Assembly (NCBI GenBank): GCA_026196875.1
Contig: JAPHTP010000046.1
Location: 1-53,124 of the forward strand
DNA from: Kangiellaceae bacterium
Lineage (GTDB): Bacteria; Pseudomonadota; Gammaproteobacteria; Enterobacterales; Kangiellaceae
Length of the DNA stretch: 53,124 nucleotides
Direction of reading: 5' to 3'
Shown: positions 45,497 through 53,124 of the stretch, piece after piece
How the letters are laid out: every line of letters starts with the position of its first letter
Numbering within the stretch: position 1 is the stretch's first letter
The notes under the pieces: model-generated
What the model was told of the DNA's origin: nothing
Database searches by the model: none
The model's input: only the letters and a program-made list of their open reading frames with translations
Program-made: the position numbers and the translations under genes

Positions 45497-48061
45497 CTAG
45501 CAGTTATGGGTCCCTGCATCTTTATCAACGACCACAATTCTTGCACCGAATAAACTTAACGAAAACTCACCTTTAGTCTCGATAACTAGTGGTGCCGTCA
45601 CTTTGCTTTTGTCGAAATCACTCTGCTCAAAACAGTTAAGCGGGATCTCTAACTCACTCCAATTATTGAGAGCTAGTGCATTAATTTTTTTCGTTATGTC
45701 CAGCGTGCCCGCACATCCACTTTCACATAACATCGCGAGCATAACTTTATCGGTTGGGATCTTTTCAACTCGTAACGATAGCTTTAATAAAGCTCCAGAT
45801 TCAAAAAATCCGCGCAGATCATTTGGAAACAGTTCTCGAAAGCCGAATCGACCTTCTCCATTACCGTTAAAACTGATTGCCATGATATCTTCTTGTACCT
45901 GCCTGTCACGAGTTCGATAACTTACCGCGTTGTTTTTTGCGACACTGGAATTAATATCTTCGCTACCATTCTTATCAGCAACAAAGCTTCTCCATGGCGC
46001 CTTAACTGATCGTTCGAACAAAACCAGCTCCGCAAGTTGCTCAATCCCACTTTCGTTATCTTCAGATAAGTCACTTGCCAGAATACTCTGCACGCCGTAC
46101 CGCAACCCAAAACCATATGGCAGCAGTGGATTATAATCTTCATCAAAACGATTTACTGTCGCCTGACTTACTTTGGCTGGCCAGGAAAAAGATAGCCTCC
46201 CTTTAAAATCATGTTGGATATTTCCATGTCTATCTCTGAAAATTACATCGGCTATCGCTCCGCCTTCTGAACCAGGCAGCCACACAGCGACAAATGCGTC
46301 TGATTGATTTAATTCCGGGTTAACCCACATTGGTCGGCCACTGATAAATAAGGACACTACGGGAATCCTCTGATCCTTCAATTTTTTCAACAGAGCTAAA
46401 TCTCGCTTATTTCCCCGTTGGTACTCCATATTGTCAATATCGCCATGTCCTTCTGCATACGGCTCTTCTCCAAATACCACAATTGCTACATCCGGTTTTT
46501 CACTGAAGTTCCCATCACTGCTAAGTTCGACAGCGCCACCAGCTTTCTCGACTTCCTCAGCGATCCCTTGATAAATTGAACTCCCCCCAGGAAAATCTTG
46601 GTTGCCGTTACCAGTTCCCTGCCAGGTAATAGTCCACCCTCCTGACTGTTTGCCGATATTATCTGCGCCATCACCGGTAACGAGAATTTTTTGGTTTGGC
46701 GACAGGGGGAGTAACTGGTTTTGATTTTTGAGTAAAACCAGAGATTCCCGTACTGCCTGCCGAGCAATTTCTCGATGTGCTTTGGCGCCGATTAGTTCAA
46801 CCTTACCTGCTAGAGGCCTTTTTATTGGGCTAGGTTTGTCAAATAACCCAGCTCGAATTTTCACACGTAGGATTCTAGTCACGGCATCGTCAATTCGACT
46901 GATTGGAATAGTGTTGTTTTTAACTTGCTCAACAGTGTTATGAAAAAGCGGTTTCCAACTACTCGTCGGTGCCATGAAAATATCCAGGCCGGCATTAATT
47001 GCTTGAGGACAGCTTTCGTTACTACACCCTTTAACCTGGCCATGACCATTCCAATCACCGACAACCAATCCATCAAACCCCATTCGTTCCTTTAGTACGT
47101 CTGTTAACAAATATTTATTGCCATGAACCTTATCACCTTGCCAACTATTAAAAGAAGCCATCACGGTTTGAGCGCCAGCAGTTAAACCTCCCACATATCC
47201 TTGGGCGTGGATTTTAAATAGTTCTGGTTCATCAGCTGTATTGTTTCCTTGGTCATCACCATTAATGGTGCCACCATCACCTAAGAAATGCTTAACGGTA
47301 CTTATGACCTTATCACCCCCTAAAAAACCTTCGCCTACTTTTCCTTGTAATCCATAAACGATTGCTTTCGAATAAGCTCTCACAATTTCAGGATCTTCAG
47401 AATAGCCTTCATAGGTTCTTCCCCACCTATCATCTCTGACCGTCGCGACTGTCGGTGCAAACACCCAATCGATACCTGTAGCCATCACTTCGGTTGCAGT
47501 TGCACGAGCAATCCTTTCGATTAAATCAGGATTATTTGTCGCGCCTAATCCAATATTGTGTGGAAATAAAGTCGCACCAATCACATTGTTATGACCGTGC
47601 ACAGCATCGGTTCCCCACATTGTCGGAATGCGAGAGCCATCCAAAGAATCATCAACTGAAGCTTGATACAACTTTTCTGCTAAGTCGATCCAGTCAGATG
47701 GCGTCGAATGCTTGTTGTTTCCAGGAAATGCTCCTCCTCCATTAAGATAGGAGCCAAAGCCGTATTCACGCATATCTTCAACCGTAATATCACGAATTTC
47801 CGGTTGAATCATTTGCGCAACCTTTTGCTCCAAGGTCATGCTGGATAAGATCTCCTTTATCCGAGTTTCGACATCTTTTTCTCGTTTGACTTCAATAAAT
47901 AATTTCGGCCATATAACGTTTGTATTAGTTGATTTCAATACTCTGACTTCATCTTGTTTGGCGCAGCTAGATATTAAAAACGTACCAGACATTAAAACCA
48001 GAACAGCCAAGAGACTGATAAATTTATCTAATAGCATCTTTTTCATTCTTCCCATCTTCAT
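45497..48061 (-). CDS. GH3 exo-beta-glucanase / beta-glucosidase lipoprotein
   Basis: Releases glucose from beta-glucans. 854 residues. A signal peptide with lipobox LISSC (Cys ~33) anchors it to a membrane. The GH3 barrel shows MTLEQKVAQMIQPE, TDAVHGHNN, KHFLGDGGT and the nucleophile loop FDGLVVGDWNGHG. A second alpha/beta domain (LVLLKNQNQLLPL, GRPMWVNPEL, WLPGSEGGA) follows. The last ~150 residues are a beta-rich domain resembling that of ExoP-type exo-1,3/1,4-glucanases. Several in-frame ATGs (48061, 48055, 48046) are near, the last after GGGAAGA. Six bp from the transporter gene, so in its operon. Confidence 0.93.
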   Translation of the reverse strand: MKMGRMKKMLLDKFISLLAVLVLMSGTFLISSCAKQDEVRVLKSTNTNVIWPKLFIEVKREKDVETRIKEILSSMTLEQKVAQMIQPEIRDITVEDMREYGFGSYLNGGGAFPGNNKHSTPSDWIDLAEKLYQASVDDSLDGSRIPTMWGTDAVHGHNNVIGATLFPHNIGLGATNNPDLIERIARATATEVMATGIDWVFAPTVATVRDDRWGRTYEGYSEDPEIVRAYSKAIVYGLQGKVGEGFLGGDKVISTVKHFLGDGGTINGDDQGNNTADEPELFKIHAQGYVGGLTAGAQTVMASFNSWQGDKVHGNKYLLTDVLKERMGFDGLVVGDWNGHGQVKGCSNESCPQAINAGLDIFMAPTSSWKPLFHNTVEQVKNNTIPISRIDDAVTRILRVKIRAGLFDKPSPIKRPLAGKVELIGAKAHREIARQAVRESLVLLKNQNQLLPLSPNQKILVTGDGADNIGKQSGGWTITWQGTGNGNQDFPGGSSIYQGIAEEVEKAGGAVELSSDGNFSEKPDVAIVVFGEEPYAEGHGDIDNMEYQRGNKRDLALLKKLKDQRIPVVSLFISGRPMWVNPELNQSDAFVAVWLPGSEGGAIADVIFRDRHGNIQHDFKGRLSFSWPAKVSQATVNRFDEDYNPLLPYGFGLRYGVQSILASDLSEDNESGIEQLAELVLFERSVKAPWRSFVADKNGSEDINSSVAKNNAVSYRTRDRQVQEDIMAISFNGNGEGRFGFRELFPNDLRGFFESGALLKLSLRVEKIPTDKVMLAMLCESGCAGTLDITKKINALALNNWSELEIPLNCFEQSDFDKSKVTAPLVIETKGEFSLSLFGARIVVVDKDAGTHNC

Positions 48062-48067
48062 TTTGGC

Positions 48068-49318
48068 CTAGTTACTTTGACTACCCCAAAGGGCATAATA
48101 GGCAATATATATGTAACAAATCGCAGGTAAGATGAACGCGATCTGTAAGTTAATAGTATCTGCTAGCATTCCTTGAAGTAGTGGAATAATTGCCCCGCCA
48201 ACAATTGACAAACATAGGATCCCTGAACCTTGGCTAGTACACTTTCCTAATCCATTAATTGCTAAGCTAAAAATTGTCGGAAACATAATTGAATTAAAAA
48301 GCCCGACTCCAAGAATGCACCACATAGCAAAGCTTCCCTTGCTAACAATGGCCAAAGAAACAAGAACAATTGCGCCAATAGAATGGAAGAAGAGCACTTT
48401 ACCAGCGGCAACCTTTTGCAGTACTGCTGCGCCGATAAAACGTCCGACCATTGCGCCTCCCCAATAATAAGTTATTAGCTTGGAGGCTTCTTTTTCTGAA
48501 AGTCCAGCAATATCATCTTGGGACAAGAAGTTCACTAGAAAACTACCAATAGAAACTTCAGCTCCCACATAAACAAAAATTGCAATAGCACCTAAAACCA
48601 AATGGCGATGATTCCAAGCGGAGTCACTGCCTAAGTTGCTTTGTCTATCACTAGTTTCAATGGAAAGCCTTGGCATCTTGAGCTTAAAAAAAACTACAGC
48701 TAGAAAAAGCAAAGTCAGTGCAAGTATTAAGTAAGGAATTTGTACACCGGATGAACTGGCTTGAGTCTCAACTTCACTACTAGCTGAATAAATCAGTACA
48801 GCGCCAAAGTATGGTGCTAAAGTTGTTCCCAAAGAGTTGAATGCCTGAGTCAAAGTCAATCGAGATGACGCTGTCTCAGGTTTTCCAAGAGCAGTAACAT
48901 ATGGGTTTGCAGAGACTTGTAAAATAACTATGCCGGAAGCAAGTACAAATAGCGCGAATAAGAACAATGCGTATACTTCAACATAAGCAGCCGGTATAAA
49001 TAACAAACACCCAAAGCTAGCAACCGATAAACCAAAAACAATTCCTTTTTGATAACCAACTTTGTCAATCAATTTTCCTGCCGGAATGGACACAATAAAA
49101 TACGCTCCAAAAAAGCAAAACTGAATAAGCATTGCCTGAGTGTAGTTAAGTTCAAATGCACCCTTTAAATAGGGGATCAAAATGTCGTTTAAGCAAGTTA
49201 TAAACCCCCACATAAAAAATAATGACGTCAGTGAGATTAACGCAAACCGATTGCCGCTTAATGAATGAACTGCAGAAGTGCAATCTTGTTGCTCTATAAC
49301 AACCGATGGTCCAGCCAT
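48068..49318 (-). CDS. FucP/GluP-like MFS sugar transporter
   Basis: Sugar:proton symporter of the FHS subfamily, with 12 membrane helices in 416 residues. The characteristic start ([21 protein letters not shown]), [15 protein letters not shown] and [24 protein letters not shown] identify the FucP/glucose-galactose/NagP group. With the GH3 and TonB receptor genes, glucose import is the simplest guess. AGGATTTTCTT precedes the ATG. It begins 132 bp after the receptor gene, with a hairpin and a palindrome in the gap. Confidence 0.92.
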   Translation of the reverse strand: MAGPSVVIEQQDCTSAVHSLSGNRFALISLTSLFFMWGFITCLNDILIPYLKGAFELNYTQAMLIQFCFFGAYFIVSIPAGKLIDKVGYQKGIVFGLSVASFGCLLFIPAAYVEVYALFLFALFVLASGIVILQVSANPYVTALGKPETASSRLTLTQAFNSLGTTLAPYFGAVLIYSASSEVETQASSSGVQIPYLILALTLLFLAVVFFKLKMPRLSIETSDRQSNLGSDSAWNHRHLVLGAIAIFVYVGAEVSIGSFLVNFLSQDDIAGLSEKEASKLITYYWGGAMVGRFIGAAVLQKVAAGKVLFFHSIGAIVLVSLAIVSKGSFAMWCILGVGLFNSIMFPTIFSLAINGLGKCTSQGSGILCLSIVGGAIIPLLQGMLADTINLQIAFILPAICYIYIAYYALWGSQSN

Positions 49319-49362
49319 AAGAAAATCCTACCTAATATTTATTTGTAAAACGAGTCTGCCTC

Positions 49363-49381
49363 TACCACGTTAACCGTAGTA
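49363..49381. promoter_or_regulatory. Operator-like inverted repeat before the transporter gene
   Basis: TACCACG (49363-49369) and CGTAGTA (49375-49381) form a 7-bp inverted repeat with one mismatch around TTAAC, about 45 bp upstream of the transporter start. The size suits a LacI-type dimer site, but no such regulator lies in the window. Confidence 0.4.
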
Positions 49382-49426
49382 ATCCAGTTACCAGAGCGAA
49401 AGATTCAAGAGTGCGCTATCTATTGA

Positions 49427-49456
49427 AAATAACTCATGCTTCCGGTTGAGTTATTT
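49427..49456 (-). terminator. Stem-loop across the TonB receptor stop codon
   Basis: AAATAACTCA (49427-49436) pairs with TGAGTTATTT (49447-49456), a 10-bp stem. On the minus strand it is followed by TTTTC. The receptor stop (49451-49453) sits inside. It could lower readthrough into the transporter gene. Confidence 0.6.
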
Positions 49457-52444
49457 AAAGCTATATCTAACTCCCAGGGTATATCTTGGGCCATATTGAT
49501 TCGCTTGCAAAAATTGTTCTCTAAATCGACCAAAGTGTTGTTCGGTCTCGTTGTTCAGGTTTAGTCCCTCAAAAAACATATTAAGGCCATCCTCAAACTC
49601 ATAATTCACATTGATATCCCATTGACCAAATTCTTTGGCGAATTGAGGAGGGCCTTCTGATGAACCTTGCGACTGTCCTACGCCGAGTAAAAACTCATCA
49701 CGCCACGCATAAACCACCCTTACGGATAGACCGTACTTTTCAAAAAAAGCTTGAAAATTATAGGAGTCGCTCAGACCGGGAAGTGGCGTTTGTTGATCCA
49801 TACTCATGACATCAAACGAAATATCCCCATCGACTAGTGTTGCGTTTGCTCCAACACCAAAGCCTGATTCACCAAACATATGCTGGACGGCAATCTCAAA
49901 TCCGTCGACCTTTTTAGGATCAGGATCGTTAAATGGTCTCGAAAAATCCCAGACCAAAAGAGGATCATCTGCTGCCGGTTCGATATACCCTTCGGCATTT
50001 AAAACAGCGCCATTGGTTTGCATTTGTGCAAATATTGCATCATTAGTAGGTTGTTCACCGCGCGCAATAATATCCGCTTCAGCTTGTAACCAACGAGGGC
50101 CTTGATAAATATCACGAACGCCATCTAATGTTTCCTGCCGGATATCAGTGCCGATAAAATTTTCAACTTCTTTTTTATAATAGCCAACTGCCAAGTAGCT
50201 TCCTTCGGCGTAGTACCACTCCAAGCTCAGGTCTAAATTTAGCGACTCATATGGCAAAAGACTTGTATTTCCCTCAGTACCATTACGCGAACCTATTTTA
50301 GGGCTACCAGAATAGGATTTAGATGGTAGTAGTGCACCTAGATCTGGCCGAGCAATTGACTTTCCTAATGAAACCCGACCAACCAACTCTTCGGTTAATT
50401 CTATTTTGAAGTCAAAAGCAGGTAAGAATAAGTCATACTCGCCAGTTAGGTCGACTTGTTCAACACCACTATATTGTGTATGCCACTCACTGCCGCCTTG
50501 CCACCAAACTTCACTAGGGATATTTACCAATGCGCTCGCCGGGACTTCAGACTCCTCATAACGAAAACCCGCATTAATCTGAACAGGGTAATTTGCCAGG
50601 TCAAACTCCCATAAAGAGTTCAAGTAAATACTCTTAGTTTTTTCTTCCACTAAACTAGAACTCGTCGTCCCCAAAGGATGATAAGCAGTAGTATCAAAAT
50701 AATCCTCGCCGCCTAAGACTTCATTGGTTAAGAATGCGGCTGAGCGAGCAACCACTTCATCAAAATCGAAACTATAATAATAGTTAGGGGTCAGCGCTGA
50801 ACCGCCGCCGTCAAATTCGTCTAAGAAGCCGCTAGTATCATGGAGGGTAAACATACTGTCCGGGAAAATAGCGGTATATGAAGGGTTAAATAAAAACCCA
50901 CCGATGAGACCGCTCCAGGCATGAGAGCCGCCGGCAGTTTGTTTTGTTGTTGAAACACCAAAGTTCAGTTGGACCAGAGGAACATCGAAAGTATCGAAAT
51001 TTTCCCAAGTACCATCTATCTGAAGTTGCTTAACGGTCGATTCGCCGGGAGAATGAATGAATTGACTAAAATGAGAGTCTATTTCACCCGCCCCCAATGT
51101 TGTAGTACCGTTATTCCAAAAGATCTGTGAGTGTGGAATATCGCCGGAACGGAAATCATATATTTTTGTGATCAATTGATCTGATCCTAAAACCAAAGAT
51201 CCATAGCTACCCAGTCCTTTATCAGCGCCGTTATCTGTCTCATTTTTAGAATCATGGTAATCAAATGAAAAGATTAGATCGTCTGCCGCTTGCCATGCGA
51301 AATTAATTCCGACTGAACGCTCATTAACTTCAGTGGTTCCTCTCGACGCTGTGAATGACCCATCGTTCCCACTAATATCAGCGTAAATTGCTGTACCATT
51401 TGCGTCTAGCTCATAAGCATTAATGTTACCGCCATAATCATTCCACATTCCCCAGCCTAACGAATTCTCACCCGTTATCGACTTAGTGCCAGTAAAATCT
51501 AAAGTGACTATTAGCTCATCGACAGGAGCGTATTGAAAAGTAACATTCGCGTTTGTCCTTTCTCTCTTAAAATCAGCGATACTGTAATTCATATCCCTCG
51601 GAAAAAAGTAAGCAGCTACCGGTCCGTCTTCAGATGTATAGTTTGCAATCGGATCTCCGTTTGCATCCGTCGGCCGGTTATCAATTGCATTGACGGGATC
51701 AATATTACTAGGAAGTGCAACATTAGCTTGCCATCCTTGAATGCTAGCTGATTGCCGTTGAAAATCTCGTCGGTGATGATTAAACGAAAAGGCAACGCCA
51801 AAAGTCTCATCATTAAAAGTATTACTATACACAGCACTTAATTCGGGTGTTGCATCATCCCCAGTCACATTAGATGTATCGTTTATTGCTTTAAGTGATG
51901 CAGAATATCTAAGACCCGGTAAATCGAGCGGTTTGGTCGTGACGATGTTGACTGTCGCACCTAAACCACCACTAGGGTTGTCCGCTCTCGTCGTTTTATG
52001 AATTTCAAGCGCACTCACTCCATCAGATGATAAATTCTCAAAACTATAGTTACGTGAGTTCCCGGTACCAGGCATTTGGCGACCATTCAGTGTAACTAAG
52101 TTAAACTGAGGCCCCCAACCGCGAACCGTTAACTGACTCCCCTCACCGTTCGAACGACTAATTGCAACCCCGGTAATTCGTTGCAAAGACTCAGCAAGAT
52201 TTGTATCGGGAAATTTACCAATATCTTCGGAGGAAATTACATCGACAACACCAATTGCATTTCGCTTCATTTCGACGGAACGAGTTAAACTTCCGCGTAT
52301 ACCAACAATCTCAATTACTTTTTCATTTACCTCTTCTTCGCTCGCTTCAGTCTCTTGTGCAAAAACCTGGCTGGTGATTCCGGAAGCGATTATTGCTGAG
52401 ATACAAACAGCTATTCTTTTTTTAGCAAAATTAAATTTTTTCAT
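49451..52444 (-). CDS. TonB-dependent outer-membrane receptor (carbohydrate type)
   Basis: Imports oligosaccharides through the outer membrane using TonB energy. 997 residues. A signal peptide ends near VFA; a short acidic stretch precedes the plug domain (GIRGSLTRSVEMKRNA, IGKFPDTNLAESLQRITGVAI, GEGSQLTVRGWGPQFNLVTLNGRQ shortened). The large 22-strand barrel ends in YGPRYTLGVRYSFK with the terminal aromatic. The pattern belongs to the Xanthomonas/Caulobacter-type group often found in marine polysaccharide loci. AGGGTAAAG precedes the ATG. It lies 69 bp after the repeat-module protein and is probably co-transcribed. Confidence 0.93.
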   Translation of the reverse strand: MKKFNFAKKRIAVCISAIIASGITSQVFAQETEASEEEVNEKVIEIVGIRGSLTRSVEMKRNAIGVVDVISSEDIGKFPDTNLAESLQRITGVAISRSNGEGSQLTVRGWGPQFNLVTLNGRQMPGTGNSRNYSFENLSSDGVSALEIHKTTRADNPSGGLGATVNIVTTKPLDLPGLRYSASLKAINDTSNVTGDDATPELSAVYSNTFNDETFGVAFSFNHHRRDFQRQSASIQGWQANVALPSNIDPVNAIDNRPTDANGDPIANYTSEDGPVAAYFFPRDMNYSIADFKRERTNANVTFQYAPVDELIVTLDFTGTKSITGENSLGWGMWNDYGGNINAYELDANGTAIYADISGNDGSFTASRGTTEVNERSVGINFAWQAADDLIFSFDYHDSKNETDNGADKGLGSYGSLVLGSDQLITKIYDFRSGDIPHSQIFWNNGTTTLGAGEIDSHFSQFIHSPGESTVKQLQIDGTWENFDTFDVPLVQLNFGVSTTKQTAGGSHAWSGLIGGFLFNPSYTAIFPDSMFTLHDTSGFLDEFDGGGSALTPNYYYSFDFDEVVARSAAFLTNEVLGGEDYFDTTAYHPLGTTSSSLVEEKTKSIYLNSLWEFDLANYPVQINAGFRYEESEVPASALVNIPSEVWWQGGSEWHTQYSGVEQVDLTGEYDLFLPAFDFKIELTEELVGRVSLGKSIARPDLGALLPSKSYSGSPKIGSRNGTEGNTSLLPYESLNLDLSLEWYYAEGSYLAVGYYKKEVENFIGTDIRQETLDGVRDIYQGPRWLQAEADIIARGEQPTNDAIFAQMQTNGAVLNAEGYIEPAADDPLLVWDFSRPFNDPDPKKVDGFEIAVQHMFGESGFGVGANATLVDGDISFDVMSMDQQTPLPGLSDSYNFQAFFEKYGLSVRVVYAWRDEFLLGVGQSQGSSEGPPQFAKEFGQWDINVNYEFEDGLNMFFEGLNLNNETEQHFGRFREQFLQANQYGPRYTLGVRYSFK

Positions 52445-52513
52445 CTTTACCCTACTTATTATTTAGTTATTCCAAAGCGACTGAACCAATCGCGTCACTT
52501 TCAAACCACGAGC

Positions 52514-53124
52514 CTACGGCACTCTTATCGAAACGTTATCAATCCGATACACAGCACCGTCGCCCGCCCCCCAAGCAGGGAAAACCATCAGTACATCAAT
52601 TGCACTGACATCTAATCCAGCGTCAAATAAATCTGTTAATGAAAAAGTATAGGTTTGCCATTCTCCGGTGACAGGTGAAGCACCTTCCTGGCTGGCGGTC
52701 AAATCGAGTTCTACCGCAGTGGTTGTATCGCCCGATTCTATTTTGAATTTCCAAACTGCTGTAGGGTCGTTTGGCGCGCTAACCACTTTTAAGTCAAACT
52801 GCACTACGCCATTTTGTAAGATATCTGTTGCATCGTAGTAAATACTTTCGTTGGCAAGGAAGCCCATCACAGTTGGAGTCGCGCCGATAATAAATTCCGC
52901 GACCATGTCATGCTCTACGCCATCATCTTCCTCAGTCGGTGTGGAACCGCCACAACAATCCCAAATAGGCCACTCAGGGTTTTGTGCATTGTCGTAAATA
53001 GTTAATCCTTGCGGCGCCGGTACGCTAGACGGGTCGTAAATCATCACATTATCAAGACGATAAACAGCCCCCTCTCCAGTTCCCCAAGCAGGGAAAACCA
53101 TCAATACGTCGATTTGACTCACGT
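52514..53124 (-). CDS. Secreted protein with repeated beta-sandwich modules (N-terminus outside window)
   Basis: C-terminal ~203 residues of a longer protein; the frame is open to the right edge (the first in-window codon is not a start). It ends with one full ~171-residue module plus part of another. The final strands IDVLMVFPAWGAGDGAVYRIDN and IDVLMVFPAWGTGEGAVYRLDN (each listed as separate short matches: VLMVFPAWG, GAVYR) recur 513 bp apart. CC and Gly/Thr-rich linkers separate modules. This arrangement is like carbohydrate-binding modules attached to marine beta-glucanases or surface glycan-binding proteins. The catalytic part, if any, lies outside the window. Confidence 0.7.
   Translation of the reverse strand, partial: VSQIDVLMVFPAWGTGEGAVYRLDNVMIYDPSSVPAPQGLTIYDNAQNPEWPIWDCCGGSTPTEEDDGVEHDMVAEFIIGATPTVMGFLANESIYYDATDILQNGVVQFDLKVVSAPNDPTAVWKFKIESGDTTTAVELDLTASQEGASPVTGEWQTYTFSLTDLFDAGLDVSAIDVLMVFPAWGAGDGAVYRIDNVSIRVP
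52569..53103. repeat. Direct repeat of module-encoding DNA
   Basis: A 22-base identical stretch occurs at 52569-52590 and 53082-53103, within longer similar flanks. The 513-bp period is 171 codons, in frame, showing internal module duplication in the partial gene. Confidence 0.8.

Overview
The window looks like chromosomal core sequence from an AT-leaning marine gammaproteobacterium. The purL / mltF / tadA / guaA-guaB / xseA neighbourhood follows the Escherichia coli gene order, and the trp genes include a trpC-trpF fusion. The glucan-type TonB receptor, FucP-like transporter and GH3 lipoprotein are typical of Alteromonas- or Kangiella-like marine bacteria. A Kangiellaceae-type host is my best guess, but that is inference from gene content. 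I see no rRNA, tRNA, CRISPR array, phage or insertion sequence.

Layout. (1) Bases 1-7821: a complete tryptophan operon led by a 5'-truncated type I-beta DAHP synthase: aroF-trpE-trpG-trpD-trpCF-trpB-trpA, with stop/start overlaps at trpE/G, trpD/CF and trpB/A. (2) 7822-17432: accessory genes. These are a periplasmic ATP-dependent DNA ligase, MAPEG and VOC proteins, small hypotheticals, a YbaK-type editing deacylase with a TPR protein, an iodotyrosine-deiodinase-like flavoprotein, a MarR regulator, SelO and an ATP-grasp enzyme. (3) 17433-33248: purine synthesis (purL, guaB, guaA), mltF, a chemoreceptor, a hemolysin-III protein, tadA, a TolB-like protein and xseA. (4) 33375-36037: a GAF-PAS-PAS-GGDEF protein interrupted at an A7 slippery run, then a DUF2971 protein. 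(5) 36298-43204: an E2-E1beta-E1alpha 2-oxo-acid (pyruvate-type) dehydrogenase operon, divergent from pepN. (6) 43255-45420: a formyltransferase-fold protein and small membrane proteins. (7) 45497-53124: a polysaccharide-utilisation operon on the minus strand. It runs from a repeat-module protein cut by the right edge, through a TonB-dependent receptor and an MFS sugar transporter, to a GH3 exo-glucanase lipoprotein. Beta-glucan (laminarin-like) use is the likely purpose.

Most promising second looks. A diguanylate cyclase reading frame ends at a correctly phased A_AAA_AAA heptamer followed by UAG, and a -1 slip restores the family sequence exactly. The dehydrogenase E2 carries two lipoyl and apparently two peripheral-subunit-binding domains. 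A nitroreductase-fold protein keeps the Glu-Tyr-Lys triad of reductive tyrosine dehalogenases. A 21-bp in-frame duplication sits at the trpB/trpA junction. A small hydrophobic protein has GGAAA repeats as its ribosome-binding region. I found no clearly new multi-gene system. Most of the window is well-known metabolism.
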